A stretch of DNA of 64,000 nucleotides from Chrysomallon squamiferum (lineage: Eukaryota; Mollusca; Gastropoda; Neomphalida; Peltospiridae), in assembly GCA_012295275.1 (NCBI GenBank), contig CM022674.1, positions 4,409,936-4,473,935 of the forward strand, in the 5' to 3' direction. The notes under the pieces were generated by a model. That model saw only the letters and a program-made list of their open reading frames with translations. It was not told the origin of the DNA and ran no database searches. The translations under genes were made by a program, and so were the position numbers. The stretch's first letter is position 1, and each line of letters starts with the position of its first letter. This document shows positions 40,571 through 61,449 of the stretch, piece after piece.

Positions 40571-41003
40571 GAAGACCTCTTAATGATTTCAGAGGAAAGA
40601 AGATTACTATTATTGGTTATCAATTAACTAAATAAAACATTTAGTAATATGAGATTTTGTTTTTGTTTATTTCAAATATATTACAATACAGATGTTTGAT
40701 ACTCATAATGCAAGGCAAAGGTTATTCAGGAAAAATAGAGTAGATATGCATTCGTGGATTAATATCAATTATTTTAGTAAAATATGTTTAATTAATATCT
40801 TAATCGAATCCATCCGTTATGAAATGATAATACTAAACGAATGCGTTTTTTGTTAACAAATATATTTTTTAATTTTTAATCCTGTTTTCTAAATAATTGT
40901 TGCATAAAGGCAACGGGAGAGGATGTGTGTTGTATGCTTGAAACTAATACAAGTTTCGAAATGGATAAATAGACATTTATAGAAAAACTGACAAAGAGAG
41001 AGA

Positions 41004-41136
<133 letters not shown>

Positions 41137-41249
41137 GAACACCTCTTAATGATTTCGTACCCTAGGTTTCATAGAGCTCAAACAGAAACATAACAATGAT
41201 TTCAATGTTTCACATTAGTATTTTATTATCTCTTCAGGAGCTTGGAACA

Positions 41250-44181
<2,932 letters not shown>

Positions 44182-44574
44182 AGTGAACAACGTAAGCTGG
44201 AAACCTGCCGGTATTCGTTAAATTTTAATGTATACCAAGCCCAGTTTTTATATATATATATATATATATACATGTAATATAATATAATATATATTAATGA
44301 CAAACTACTAGGTTTGAGAAACGAATAGATTTAATGTTTAGCGTTTCGAATTAATTAGGAAAACATTTAAATTCTAAGATTATTGAATATGGATCTTGAA
44401 AACGGAGAAACGAAAATGAATATGTTATTCTCTCTTTCATGTTTGTTAACGTATTTCCCTAAGATTTTAAACTTTTTCAGTGTGTAGTAAAAAAACTTAT
44501 ACTTCATTTAACTGTATAATTCTTTTAGAATTTTACATGTAAAAAAAAATGATTATAAAGTGAATATAACTTAC

Positions 44575-44646
44575 CAAAATTAGTTGTAGTAGTGAATGAT
44601 CTAGCAGTGAGAATATGTTCAATATCATGAGCGCCAGTTATATATA
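44575..44646 (-). promoter_or_regulatory. TATA box and noncoding first exon, peptide copy E
   Basis: Near-identical to the copy D promoter: GTATATATAA (about 44637-44646), then a short leader ending TAATTTTG before a GTAAGT donor (exon end 44575). The next exon begins at 44196 after tttccag. Confidence 0.6.
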
Positions 44647-44914
44647 CTGATGCACGGACACAATAATAATGAATCAAACGTTTCATATCTAATAAACTAC
44701 TATGGCAGAAGAAATATGTAATCAAAATAAATATAAATTTCGTGACAGATGAACCGATAAAACGTGAAATATTCATACATTTTATAATTAATTTACTCTG
44801 TGCATTCTGTCGATTTATCTTTCTGAATGTTAGCTTGTCATAAGTGTTTGTCTGTTGTGTATGGGTGTATTTGCCGGTGTAATTTCGTATCTATCTATCA
44901 TTCTATCCCTCATA

Positions 44915-44917
<3 letters not shown>

Positions 44918-45004
<87 letters not shown>

Positions 45005-45005
45005 C
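44918..45005. repeat. ATCT microsatellite upstream of peptide copy E
   Basis: About 22 tandem ATCT units, longer than in D, with degenerate ATCT-like sequence continuing to 45300. Confidence 0.97.
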
Positions 45006-45484
45006 TAGCTAGCTATCTATGTGTGTGTCTGCCTATGTCTATCTGTCTGGCTGCATCTACCTATCTAAATCTTATCTAAATATTTCTCTGTATCTATGTA
45101 TATGTATCTGGCTATCAATCTGTCCGTATGTCCATATATCTATCTCTCAGATTATCTATTTATTTATGCCTATATCTGTTTTTGTTGTGAGTCTGTCTGT
45201 GTCTCTCTGTCTACATCTATCCATCTATCTCTTTAACTAACTATATTTCTGTATATCTATATATCTATCAATTTGCATGTTTATATATCTGTCCAGTTCT
45301 CTTTATATTATTCTGTCTAGCATATTTTTTTCTTTTTTTTTCTATAATAATAGAAATGATTTTCAAAAAGTATATTGATCATTATAATATATGAATTTAC
45401 TATAGGATGACTGTTCTATGAAAACAGACAGGTTTCTCTATTTCACCGTTGAGAAAACTGTTTATTATCAACACGGAACGTTGC

Positions 45485-45978
45485 CTGTGTGTAAAAACAG
45501 AACTTTACAGTCCATCACTGCAAAAACAGAACGTTACAGTCCATTACAGCAAAAACAGAACATTACAGTCTAGTACAGCAAAAACGGAACGTTACAGTCC
45601 ATTACTGCAAAAACAGAACGTTACAGTCGATTACTGCAAAAAACAGAACATTACAGTCCATTATTGCAAAAACAGAACGTTACAGTCCATTACTGCAAAA
45701 ACAGAACATTACAGTCCATTACTGCAAAAACAGAACGTTACAGTCCATTACTGCAAAAACATAACATTACAGTCTATTACTGCAAAAACGGAACGTTACA
45801 GTCCATTACTGCAAAAACAGAACATTACAGTCTATTACTGCAAAAACGGAACGTTACAGTCCATTACTGCAAAAACAGAACGTTACAGTCCATCACTGCA
45901 TACAGGACGTTACAGTCCATTACTGCATAAACAGAACGTTACAGTCCATTACTGCAAAAAACAGAACGTTACAGGGAC
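45485..45978. repeat. 29-bp minisatellite, about 17 copies
   Basis: Same unit as 33772-34340, mostly the actgcaa variant, about 840 bases upstream of the copy E TATA box. A 184-codon ORF through it is an artefact of a stop-free unit. Its right end is fused to the aaatttcccc phrase by a deletion that removes the 74-codon ORF seen in D and G. Confidence 0.95.
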
Positions 45979-45999
45979 GAAATTTCCCCAAGTGATCCA

Positions 46000-47642
46000 G
46001 TAAAATAGCTCCAAACTCTTTATATAATTATGACATATTAATCATATTTTTGGTTTATTCTTAAGGCGATAATTGATTTTATTCTTTATTTATTGTGAAA
46101 ACAAAATTTAGTATGAAAAAAAAAAGAATTTCATTAATATATGTTTCAAAAAATCTAGTGAGAAATGAGATTACTTTATTATTATCATATATATTATTTT
46201 TATCATATTCACTGAAAAGATATTCTTCCATTTACTGAATGATTTTTCATGTTATCCGCATTACTTTTATAAAGATCTGAAAATATGTTCTTGAAAATTT
46301 AAAGCTATTTCATCATTCTTGTGTTGAATAAAATGCTTTTCAAAAAACATGGTGAATTCAACAAATGAGAAATATTTTTATAGCAGACAGAAAATAACAA
46401 AATAAATTAAAATCTTGAATTAAGAAGAAAACAAGTATGAGTTGCTGAACTCTCAGAAAGTTAGCTTATGTTTTAAAAGCTGCAATATTGTTTTTTTATA
46501 TTCATATACCCACACACATACACACATACACAAATACGCACACACAGACAGACACACATATTATAGAGTGATTGCAATTAGTATCATTTCATCTTGTTTT
46601 ACTATTTTCATAATTTAAAAATAATTAATAAATAAAAAATATAAACAAATAAATCAGCAAATGAATAAAATAATAATAATTGAAAAAATAAAATAAATGT
46701 TGGTGATAATGATGACAATAATAGTAGCATGCAAAATGTGTATTAATTTAAACTGTGTTTTTAACAATAATGTAATCAAGTGTAATCGATTGCAAATATG
46801 TTTTTATTTCCTTTTTTATTTAATATGGTCATAATTTATGAAAGAAAGTAGTATATCATTTTAGATAAACAGATACATAAAACTGTCACTTTTACGAGTT
46901 TCTGTTTATGTTTATCAAACTGTCATATTTTTATTTTAAATTCTACTGTTTTTAAGGCAGTAGGGATAGTTAAAATAATATCCACTGATACTGACACCAT
47001 ATGTTGGGACCAAATTTCCCCAAATGATGGAGTAAAATAACTCCAAACTTATTATGTAATTATGATATTATTAATCACATTTTTTGTTTATTCTTTAGCT
47101 GCTAATTGATTTCGTATTTCATTTGTTGACAACAGAAACGTAGTATGAAATAACAGTATTTTATTACTTTATTATAAGCATATCTATTTTTTTATCATCT
47201 TCACTATATCATCTTCACAATAATAATAGCATGCACAAAGAGTATTAATTTAAATTGTATTTATTTATAATATTATAATAACATGTAATCGATTAGAAAT
47301 ATGATTTTTTTGTTGTTGTTTAATATCGTCATAATTTCTAAAAGAAATGAATATATCGTTTTAGATAAACAGATGCATAAAACTGTAACTTTTACGAGTT
47401 TCTGTTTTATGTTTTCAAAACTGTCAAATTTTTCTTTTTAAATTTTTCTGTTCTCTGTTGTTATTAATGTAGTAGAGATAGTTAACATATAATCTCTTTT
47501 TTTTTTTTTTTTTTTTTTTTATTTTACTTCTTTTATATATTTATTTATTTATTGCTTGTTTCTTTCCTTTTCTGCTCCCTTGATATTACTGCAGAAAACG
47601 TAGTTAAAATAATGTTACTATTTTATTTGTTTATATATAATA

Positions 47643-47692
<50 letters not shown>

Positions 47693-47761
47693 TTAAACAA
47701 CAGTTTCTGAACTCTGAGACAGTGAGGTTATGTTTTAAATCCTGCAACAATTATTTTATAT

Positions 47762-47805
<44 letters not shown>

Positions 47806-48030
47806 AGAGCGACGCACAAAAATAGTATAGACTGATCGCATTTAGTATCAATATATCTTCTTTTACTATTTTCATAACATACAACTAACAAAAATGATAA
47901 ATAATAATAATTAAAAAAATATATAAATAAACGTTTTGATGATGATGTGAATAATCATAGCATGGACAAGGAGTATTAATTTAAACTATTATAATATTAT
48001 AATAACCTCTAATCGATTATATATATACAT
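46000..48030. other. AT-rich intergenic spacer, array period E
   Basis: Collinear with 34870-37440, with a poly-T run (about 47497-47520), an AAT run (about 47640-47692) and a short CA run. No exon found. Confidence 0.6.
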
Positions 48031-48634
48031 TTTTCGTTTGTTATTTAATATCGTCATAATTTCTAAAAGTAAAGAATATATCATTTTAGATAAACAGATA
48101 CATAAAACTGTCAGTTTTGCGAGTTTCTGTTTTATTATAATATTCTGTCTAGTAACAGCACAAACCCGCTGGTCTGAAATAATAAATTACGACAACTACC
48201 CATTAATATGGAAAAAAAGTATATTTAACACCCAGATTATGTACTAAACAAATATCTCTTATTGATTTTCAATACACAATTCTTAATAGAATAACAGCAA
48301 ACAACAGCTTTCTTTGTAGACTGGGATTCGGAACGATACACTTTGCACATTCTGTAAACGAACATACACCGTTTTGTAAAATGTTCCAAAGTGACTCTTT
48401 TGTGGAGAAAATTGGAATTCTTTATTTAAAGATAAATAAATAAATAAATAATAAAAAAGTATCCGGTATTTTGTATCCGGTCATGTACAGATTAATACGT
48501 GTGATCCGGCAGTTTGTAAGGAAACTAAGACACAGGTGCACACACAGACAGACAAACACGCACACACGCACAAACACATACGTATTACACACGTATGAAA
48601 AAGCTAGGCGAATCAAGTAGAGTCAAACTTCTTT

Positions 48635-49600
48635 ATGACGCCGAAATATACCAGGAATAGTATGAGCGCGATGTCACTGTCAAATAAAACAGAAATGAAA
48701 ATTTTATATTTGAAGGTAAACAAAATATTTATACTGCTTTTTTTTAAAGATAAATATATAGATAATCTAGTTTTATCTAAACTTGAAGCAAATGTTGGTG
48801 AACATATAAATAAAAAGTTTAATAATCCTTTTTGGAATGATGCATTCATTGCCTGGAAAGGTGTTGTGCTAAAAATAAAAACTGAAACTGCTGACGAAAT
48901 AGTAAATGAACCATTATGGTAGAACACACATTTGAAAAACACGTCATTATTTTTTTCGCAATTGGTACAATAACGGTATCATACTTATCCGAAATCTTTT
49001 AACAGAAACAGGATACATCATTCGTTTTGCAGAGTTAAAACAAAAATATAACATACGAGGAACCTTTTTAGATTACGAAATAATAATTCATTGTATGTCT
49101 GAAAAGTGGAAACGCATTGTCCGACAATTACAAGGACAGATAAATCTGTATAATACTTTGTGTCCAATGTATATGTTATTGATCACAAAAATGAATAAAG
49201 GTTGTGGTGAATGTTATAATATTCTGTCTAGAAACTGCACAAATCCGCTGGTCTGAAATAATAAACGACGACAACTACCCATTAATATGGGAAAAAGGTG
49301 TATTTAACACCCTGATTATGTACTAAACAAATCGGTCTTATTAATTTTCAATACACAATTCCTAATAGAATAACAGCAAACAACAGCTTTCTTTGTCGAC
49401 TGGGATTCGAAACGATACACTTTGCACATTCTGTAAAGAATACGAGGAAACAAACCTGCACTTTTTTGTAAAACGTTCCAAAGTTACTCTGTTGTGGAGA
49501 AATTTGGAATCGTGAATTTTTGATGTTACTGGACTCCGTAGAATTGTAAACGATAGAAAGATAATATTTGGTTTACAAACAGACTTAGCCGCGGGAGGAT
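48635..49600 (+). mobile_element. L1-like LINE remnant, best copy
   Basis: Broken reading frames resemble the C-terminal third of L1-type ORF2 proteins: NPFWNDAFIAWKGV..EPLW, then NWYNNGI..LLTETGYI, AELKQKYNIRGTFLDYE, and a zinc-knuckle-like CTFCKEYEETNLHFF with LLWRNLES. Frameshifts and stops separate the pieces. No reverse transcriptase or endonuclease part is present. An extra LINE-derived fragment lies at 48150-48415, and 48420-48600 is a spacer with TAAA, CA and atccgg motifs. It recurs inverted at 61450-62430. Confidence 0.8.
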
Positions 49601-50376
49601 AAGGAGGGTACGCAATGACAGGAGGATTCAGCGGTGATATGGGTGGAGGTAGTATGAAGGGAGGTGGCGTGACTGGAGGGTTATGATTCGAGGTGGCATG
49701 ATGGGAGGGGGCATGTACGATCGTTAATAATGAACATGTTTAAAAGTACCTTTCTTTAATAGTTTTATAGTTTTGTTTATTTAGACTGTTACTTATCTTG
49801 AGTTTAAGCTATACTGCCAAGAATAGAAACTATATAATTTTACTTTTCTTTCAAATCCTGACATACCGTATACTTTTTTATTCAGAAATCAGACGCAAAT
49901 ATTTTTATTTTTAAAACGGTTAGAAAAATATGACAACAAAATTAGTATTTTTGCTTCATTTTCAGAAATACACATTGATGTACCAGAGGAAAGAAGATTA
50001 CTATTATTGGTTATCAATTAACTAAATAAAACATTTTGTAATATGAGATTTTGTTTTTGTTAATTTCAAATATATTACAATACAGATGTTTGATACTCAT
50101 AATGCAAGGCAAAGGTTATTCAGGAAAAATAGTGTAGATATGCATTCGTGGATTAATATCAATTATTTTAGTAAAAAATGTTTAATTAATATCTTAATCG
50201 GATCCATCCGTTAAGAAATGATAATACTTAACGAATGCGTTTTTTGTTAACAAATCTATTTTTTAATTTTTAATCCTGTTTTCTAAATAATTGTTGCACA
50301 TAGGCAACGGGACAGGATGTGTGTTGTATGCTTGAAACTAATACAAGTTTCGAAATGGATAAATAGACAAAGAGAG

Positions 50377-50560
<184 letters not shown>

Positions 50561-50676
50561 GAGCTGAACCTCTTAATGATTTCGTACCCTCGGTTTCATA
50601 GAGTTCAAACAGAAACATAACAATAATTTCAATGTTTCACATTAGTATTTTATTATCTCTTCAGGAGCTTGCAACA

Positions 50677-54241
<3,565 letters not shown>

Positions 54242-54288
54242 AGTGAACAACGTCAACTGAAAACCTGCCGGTATTCGTTAAATGTTTA

Positions 54289-54327
<39 letters not shown>

Positions 54328-54584
54328 TAGATTTAATATTTAGCGTTTTGAACTAATTAGGAAAACACTTAAATTCTAAGATTATTGAATATGGATCTTG
54401 AAAACAGAGAAACGAAAATGAATATGTTATTCTCTCTTTCAAGTTTGTTAATGTATTTCCCTAAGATTTTAAACTTTTTCCGTCTGTAGTAACCAACTAT
54501 TCGAAACATATACTACATTTAACTGTATAATTAGTTTAGAATTTTACATGTAAAAAAAATGATTATAAAGTGAATATAACTTAC

Positions 54585-54657
54585 CAAAATTAGTTGTAGT
54601 AGTGAATGATCTAGCAGTGAGAATATGTTCAATATCATGGGCAAGAGGTATTTATAC
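54585..54657 (-). promoter_or_regulatory. TATA box and noncoding first exon, peptide copy F
   Basis: GTATAAATAC (54648-54657 on the minus strand), then the shared leader and a GTAAGT donor (exon end 54585). The TATA core is TATAAATA, as in G, instead of TATATATAA as in D and E. Confidence 0.6.
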
Positions 54658-54924
54658 TGATGCACGGACACAATAATAATGAATTAAACATTTGATATCT
54701 AATAAACTACTATGGCAGAAGAAATATAATATCAAAATAAATATAAATTTCGTGACAGATGAACAGATAAAACGTTAAATATTCATACATTTTATAATTA
54801 ATTTACTCTGTGCATTCTGTCGATTTATCTTTCTGAATGTTAGTCTGTTATGTGTTTGTCTGTTGTATATGGGTGTATTTGCCTGTATATATCTGTATCT
54901 ATCTATCTTTCTATCTCTCATTCT

Positions 54925-54969
<45 letters not shown>

Positions 54970-55990
54970 ATACCTATATATCTATCCATATAGCTAGCTA
55001 TGTGTCTGTCTGTCTGTCTGTCTGTGTGTCTATATGTCTACATTTTATTTGTTTCTCTTCTCTGGTTTAAAACATATTATTCTCATTTGTAGTATACTAG
55101 TATACTAAGATATTAATTAAACATAAATTAAATAAAATAACTCCGGTACCCATTGCATTAATAATGAATAATAACATTAAAGCATAGAATAATAATAAAG
55201 GATGAAAGTATTTTTTTCATAAAACATTTGAGTAGTATTATGGGACAGCAAAAAAAAAACGAAACAAAAGTTCTACTACTGATACTACTATTTCTCCTAC
55301 TAATACCAGTAATAATAATAAAAAAAATAAAAATAATAATAATAGTATTAGTAATAGTAATAGTTATAATAATTATATATGTAAACAAATAAAATAGTAC
55401 CATTATTTCAAATACCTCTTCAGCATTAATAACAAGAGAGCAGAAAAGAAGACAAATAAATAAGCAATAAATAAACAGACAGACAAATAAATAGATAAAT
55501 AAATAAATAAATAAGTAAAATCAAAAAGATACATTATTTTAGCTATCTCTACTGCATTAATAACAACAGAGGACAGAAAAAATAAAAAATAAAAATATGA
55601 CAGTTTGAAAAACATAAAACAGAAACTCGTTAAAACTGACAGTTTTATGCATCTGTTTATGTAAAATGATATACTCTTTTATTTTATTAATTATGACCAT
55701 ATTACATAACAAACGAAAACAAAAATAATAATAATCGATTGCACGTTATATTATTATTAAAAAAAAACACAGTTTAAATTAATACACATTCTGCATGCTA
55801 TTATTATTGTCATCATTATCACCAACATTTACTTTATTTTTGCAATTATTATTCACATCCTGATCATAAACGTTTATTTTTTTTTTTTTATTATTATTAT
55901 TTTTTGTTTGTTTGTTGTATATTATGAAAATAGCAAAACAAGATAAAATGATACTAAATGCGAAAAGTCTATAACATTTTTGTACGTCTA

Positions 55991-56036
<46 letters not shown>

Positions 56037-56486
56037 TAAGAATATAGAATAATTATTGCATCATTTAAAACATAACCTAACTGTCTGAGTGTTCACCAAC
56101 TATTAGTTGTTTTTATCTTAATTAATGATTTTTATTATTTTGAGCCTTCTATAAAAAAAAAAAAAATCTCATTTGTTGAATTCAGCATGAAAAGCATTAT
56201 TATTCAACACGAGAATGATGAAATAGCTTTATATTATCCAGAAGATATTTTCAGATCTTTATAAAAGTAATGCGGGTGACATGAAAAATCATTCAGTAAA
56301 TGGAAGAATATCTATTCAGTCAAGATGCTAAAAGTAATATATATGCTAATAATAAAATAATCTCATTGATCACTAGGTTTAGGAACATATATTAATAAAA
56401 TTCTATTATTTCATATTAAATTTGTTTTCACAATAAATAAAGTATAAAATCCATTTTATCACCTTAAGAAGAAACAAAAAATGTGA

Positions 56487-56750
56487 TTAATATGTCATAA
56501 TTACATATTGGGTTTGGAGATATTTTACTGGATCACTTGGGAAAATTTGTTCCCGATATCTGGTGTTAAAAATCAAGGCTTTTGGGATTGATATAATCCT
56601 TTCCAAGTTAATAGAACACATTAGAATTATAAATCTACTATGTCCAATTGTAACATTATCATTTTGAACCACAAACCCCAATGCATCTGTCTTTCCTGTC
56701 TTACCATGTTTCAGAATTACAAGAAAGGTGGCAACCTTCGACGTCGTCAC
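56487..56750 (-). other. Inverted copy of the 74-codon ORF
   Basis: Same reading as 34651-34875 (KVATFLVILKHGKTGKTDAL), with a frameshift after KALI that changes the end. The lesion argues against a shared protein function. Confidence 0.3.
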
Positions 56751-57064
56751 GGAGGGTGAAATTCAAAATCATTTAAGAGGAAACTTAAATAAACTTTAGT
56801 GTAGTCAGATTGAAACAACACTTTGTCATAAAAATCATTTTGCATTTCTCGAAATCATTAATAATTTTCAATCATATTGAGCAACGGAAAAAAGTACGAA
56901 ATTTGATAACGGTTTTTATTCAGAAATTACCTTTCTTTTAGGAAATGAGTAGAGATTTCCTCTGAATGTTTAATTGATTTCTCACTAATCTCGTTCATAC
57001 GGAGCTCGATCTGCCGGAAATACAGGACGAAGTAATTGAGATCAAAGCATCGTTTTCATTAATT

Positions 57065-57262
57065 TCGTAACGTTCTGTTTTTACAGTAATGGACTGTAAC
57101 GTACTGTTTTTGCAATGTTGGACTGTAACGTTCTGTTTTTGCAGTGATGGACTGTAACGTTCTGTTTTTACAGTAATGGACTGTAACGTACTGTTTTTTT
57201 TCAGTAATGGACTGTAACGTTCTGTTTTTGCAGTAATGGACTGTAACGTTCTGTTTTTACAC
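57065..57262. repeat. 29-bp minisatellite, about 7 copies, inverted
   Basis: Reverse complement of the unit at 33772-34340, about 630 bases upstream of the copy G TATA box, hence in the same orientation relative to the gene as in D and E. Confidence 0.95.
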
Positions 57263-57892
57263 ACAGGCAACGTTCCGTGTTGATAATAAACAGTTTTCTC
57301 AACGGTGAAATAGAGAAACCCGTCTGTTTTCATAGAACAGTCATCCTGTAGTAAATTCGGATATTATAATGATCAATATAATTTTTGAAAACCATTTCTC
57401 TTATTATAGAAAATAATAAAAAAAGATGTTAGACAGAACAATATAAAGACAGCTAGATAGATATATAGACATGCATATTGATATATAGATAGATTTACAG
57501 AAATCTATTTAGATAAAGAGATAGATGGATAGATGTAGACAGATAAACACAGACAGACACACAACTCAGACAGGCAGGCAGGCAGACAGACAGACACATA
57601 GCTAGACACATAGATAGATAGATAAATATATTGAGAGATACAAAGATAGATAAAAACATATACAGGCAAATACACCCATATGCAACAGACAAACACTTAT
57701 GACAGACTAACATTCAGAAAGATAAATCGACAGAATGCACAGAGTAAATTAATTATAAAATTTATAAATATTTCACGTTTTGTCGGTTCATCTGTCACGA
57801 AATTTATATTTATTTTGATTACATATTTCTTCTGCCATAGTAGTTTATTAGATATGAAACGTTTGATTCATTATTATTGTGTCCGGGCATCA

Positions 57893-57965
57893 GTATAAAT
57901 ACCTCTTGCCCATGATATTAGACATATTCTCACTGCTAGATCATTCACTACTACAACTAATTTTG
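57893..57965 (+). promoter_or_regulatory. TATA box and noncoding first exon, peptide copy G
   Basis: TATAAATA at 57894-57901, then the shared leader ending TAATTTTG at 57965 before a GTAAGT donor. The transcription start is inferred near 57925. Confidence 0.6.
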
Positions 57966-58368
57966 GTAAGTTATATTCGTTTTATAATCATTTTTTTTTA
58001 CATGTAAAATTCTAAACTAATTATACAGTTAAATGTAGTATATGTTTGGAACATTTGGTTACTACTTACGGAAAAAAGTTTAAAATCTTAGGGAAATACG
58101 TTAACAAACTGAAAGAGAGAATAACATATTCATTTTCGTTTCTCTGTTTTCAAGATCCATATTATATAATCTAAGAGTTTTAAATATTTTCCTAATTAAT
58201 TCGAAACGTTAAACATTAAATCTATTCATTTCTCAAACTTAGCAGTTTGTCATTAATATATATATACATATTATTTTATATATATATATATAAATATATA
58301 CTTAACCGGTCTTGGTATTCAGTAAAATTTAACGAATACCTGCAGGTTTCCAGCTGTCGTTGTTCACT

Positions 58369-58715
58369 ATGTTTGCGTTGAAACTGCAAATTCTTCTGCT
58401 GTTGATTGTTTTCACGTCAGCGTGGTACCATTTCGATCACGAGAAAGAACGTCGCAGGTAAGATTTCGTTTTCCTCTTCAGTAACATTTAATATGAGATG
58501 GGTGAACGAATCCATATTAGTGCAAAATGAAAGACTTTGTTTAGTATTGGGGATTGTAGATGTAATTAAATATAGTTGTAATAATCTTAATTTATTCCAA
58601 TACAAATGCATATGCGGAATTTTAAGATATAAAACATTTCACCTAAATAATATTGAATGTAAAATCTTTTTTATCATATAGCTTTAATTATATAAATGCA
58701 ATTTTTATATACTAC

Positions 58716-58785
<70 letters not shown>

Positions 58786-60059
58786 TTTATTTTGCATCAC
58801 GAATCAGATATTTGCTATTTAATTTACGTTTGACTTGCTTTACATCAGTTTGAGTTGTTTTACTGAATATTATTCATAAGAATAAAACAGATTCAATGTA
58901 ATTCTAGTGATAGGAATACATTCATGTTAAGAAAATAACTGAGGTGTAACATAAAAATCTGCAAAAATGAATTGTAAAACTGAATACTGTTTTCTCTCAG
59001 TTGATAATAAATGAATTATTTTTGCTCGGAGTTACAAACTACTTTATAATTTTCTAGCAGTCTTTATTTCATCGTTTAACCAGACATATTCACCTCAATG
59101 TGTTCATATTAATATTCACTTTTTTAGCGACACGAATGAGTAAGTAGAAATTTATTTATAAGTTAATTTAATGTATAACATTGTAAACGTTCTCGCAAAC
59201 AATTGAAATATTATTAAATACATTATCGTTCCATATTATTTAGGATAATACAAAATTAATGATTCAGACGCGTCTGATGCCAAATCCATGTGAATGTGTG
59301 TGTGTGTGTTTTCTTTCTTGACAGAGCAGTGATAAATAATAGACTAAATTCCATTTAACGATATGATGTAGATAGCATTTGATATAATCTGGTAACAGCA
59401 AATGTTGTTTTATTTAAAATAGAAAAATAAATTAATGAGTAAAAATGATTATAATGATGATTATAATAATAACACTAACAATATTCACAAATAGCTGTTA
59501 AATTAAAGTGTATTATTGTGTATAATACGAGAATAACTTATGATCTCTTTATTCAGTTCATGGTGTAATAAAGCTGCCATACGTTCGTTAAGTTAACATT
59601 AATTTATCCTGCGTAAGATTGATTCAGCTGAACCTAAAATTACGGTTAGTGCCAGTATACGAGTCATAATCATATAAAGTAAATATCCCTGAATGACCGA
59701 CTAGGTCCACTTTTTGTCTGAGATACCAACTCTGTACATTATACACAATGTCAAACTGAGCTAACAGGTAAAATGTACCTGGATAATTTTTATATTCAGC
59801 AAACTGTGGATTTGAATAAAATATTTTAATTTCTTTTTTGTTTTGTTTTTCAGAAAACTTGAGCAATCCATCTCCTCTGACACGTAAGTAAAGATTGTTT
59901 TAAGTCCAGATTAATATGAACAAAGAAAGACAAATATATGTGTGACACACGAAGAGAGATAGATGGGCAGAACAATCATTTATAATAATAAACAATACAC
60001 CCTGATTAAAATTTCGAAATTTTTTAGTTATAGGCATCTCATTCTTTACTCATTTACCT

Positions 60060-60112
<53 letters not shown>

Positions 60113-60538
60113 TCGAATATATAGTATTTACTTTATTTTACTTTAGATGGTTGTTACAACTACAAAAGGAGAATGATGTTAGAAGCTACGCAAGAGATAA
60201 TATAATACTAATGTAAAAGATTGAAATCATTCAGAATAATTAACCTCATTATTTTTCAATTTATACAGGTACCCCAGTCAACGCCGGAGTGTGTGAGTAT
60301 TATTTTACATCAGAATCATGTAAAACAGTAAACAGTGATCCCTGATTAAAATTTCCAAATGTTTTAGTTATAGGCCGCTCATTTTTTTTTTTTTTCCATC
60401 ATATATATATATGTGTGTGTGAGTGTGTTTGCGTGTGTGTGTGTGTGTGTGTGTGTGTAAGTATGTGTATGTCTGTATATATAAATTATTTACTTTATTT
60501 TACTTCATAGTGACGTGAGAACTACAGATGAGAAATGA
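58369..60538 (+). CDS. Micro-exon secreted peptide, copy G
   Basis: Five coding exons on the plus strand. Exon 58354-58457 (ATG 58369) starts MFALKLQILLLLIVFTSAW and continues HFDHEKERR. Micro-exon 59128-59139 (12 nt, CGACACGAATGA) gives DTN; exon 59854-59883 (30 nt) KLEQSISSD; exon 60269-60292 (24 nt) YPSQRRS; exon 60511-60538 DVRTTDEK and TGA. AATAAA is at 60561-60566. Total 60 codons, all junctions phase 2. The first part of the mature peptide is charged and unlike E and F, while the end is conserved. The paired Arg residues (QRRS) here and in F could be a processing site, but E has QSRS. Introns are 669, 714, 385 and 218 bases. Confidence 0.72.
58722..58783. repeat. ATT run in intron of gene G
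   Basis: ATT trinucleotide run in place of the short AAT runs seen at the same point in D, E and F. Confidence 0.97.
60147..60225 (+). other. Candidate alternative 3' exon of peptide G
   Basis: Acceptor ttttactttag, then ATGGTTGTTACAACTACAAA, homologous to the terminal exon at 60511 and its 3' flank. Phase-2 entry gives WLLQLQKEND and a later stop. It sits between the 30- and 24-nt exons as in E and F. Confidence 0.4.
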
Positions 60539-60599
60539 TGTTGGAAGCTTCTGAAGAGATAATAAAATGCTAATGTGAAACATTGAAATGATTGTTATG

Positions 60600-61310
60600 T
60601 TTCTGTTTTAAGCATACAACACATGCTGCCCCGTTGCCTACCTGCACCAATTATTTAGAAAACAGGAAAAAAGAAATGCAAATATTTCTTTCTTCTCTCT
60701 GTTCAAACTATATCTTTTGGACAAAAAAATTAAATAATATATTTGTTAATAATAAACTCATTCGTTTAGTATTATGATTTCGTAACGGATGGATCCGATT
60801 AATATATTAATTAAACATATTTCAGTAAAACATTTGATATTCATCGATTACTATAAGTAATAATAATGAGTAATAAAATGACAGTATGCAATGATAATAA
60901 TGCACGAATGCATATCTACACTATTTCTCCTGAATAAAATTTACCTTGCATTAAACATCTGTATCACACATCTGTAGTGTAATATATTTGAAATAAACAA
61001 AAACAGAATCTCATATTACAAAATGTTTTATTTAGTTAATTGATAACCAATAATAGTAATCTTCTTTCCTCTGGTACATCAATGTGGATTTCTGAAAGTG
61101 AAGCAAACATACTCATTTTGTTGTCATATTTTTCTAACCGTTTTAAAAATGAAAAATATTTGTGTCTGATTTCTGAATAAAGAAGTATACGGTATGTCAG
61201 GATTTGAAACAAAAGTAAAATTATATAGTTTCTATTCTTGGCAGTATAGCTTAAGGTCGAGATAAGTAACAGTCTAAATAAACAAAACTATAAAACTATT
61301 AAAGAAAGGT
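60600..61310. other. AT-rich spacer downstream of gene G
   Basis: Reverse complement of the spacer found at 38050-38800 and 49740-50340. The GA run that follows genes E and F is missing here. No exon found. Confidence 0.6.
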
Positions 61311-61449
61311 ACTTTTAAACATGTCATTATTAACGATCGTACATGCCCCCTCCCATCATGCCACCTCGAATCATACCCCTCCAGTCACGCCACCTCCCTT
61401 CATACTACCTCCACCCATATCACCGCTGAATCCTCCTGTCATTGCGTAC

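Larger units (their letters stand above)
55060..57894. other. Spacer between divergent genes F and G, with the inversion point
   Basis: From about 55600 onward the sequence is the reverse complement of the D and E upstream spacers (35690 down to 33230), ending in the promoter of G. Positions 55060-55600 are AT- and ATAA-rich sequence with no match to D or E seen by eye. F therefore keeps only about 400 bases of the shared upstream region. A GT run lies at 55989-56032. Confidence 0.7.

Noticed and set aside
58406-58681. 91-codon plus-strand ORF overlapping the signal-peptide exon of gene G
   Set aside because: Runs through the splice donor in another frame; not conserved in D, E or F.
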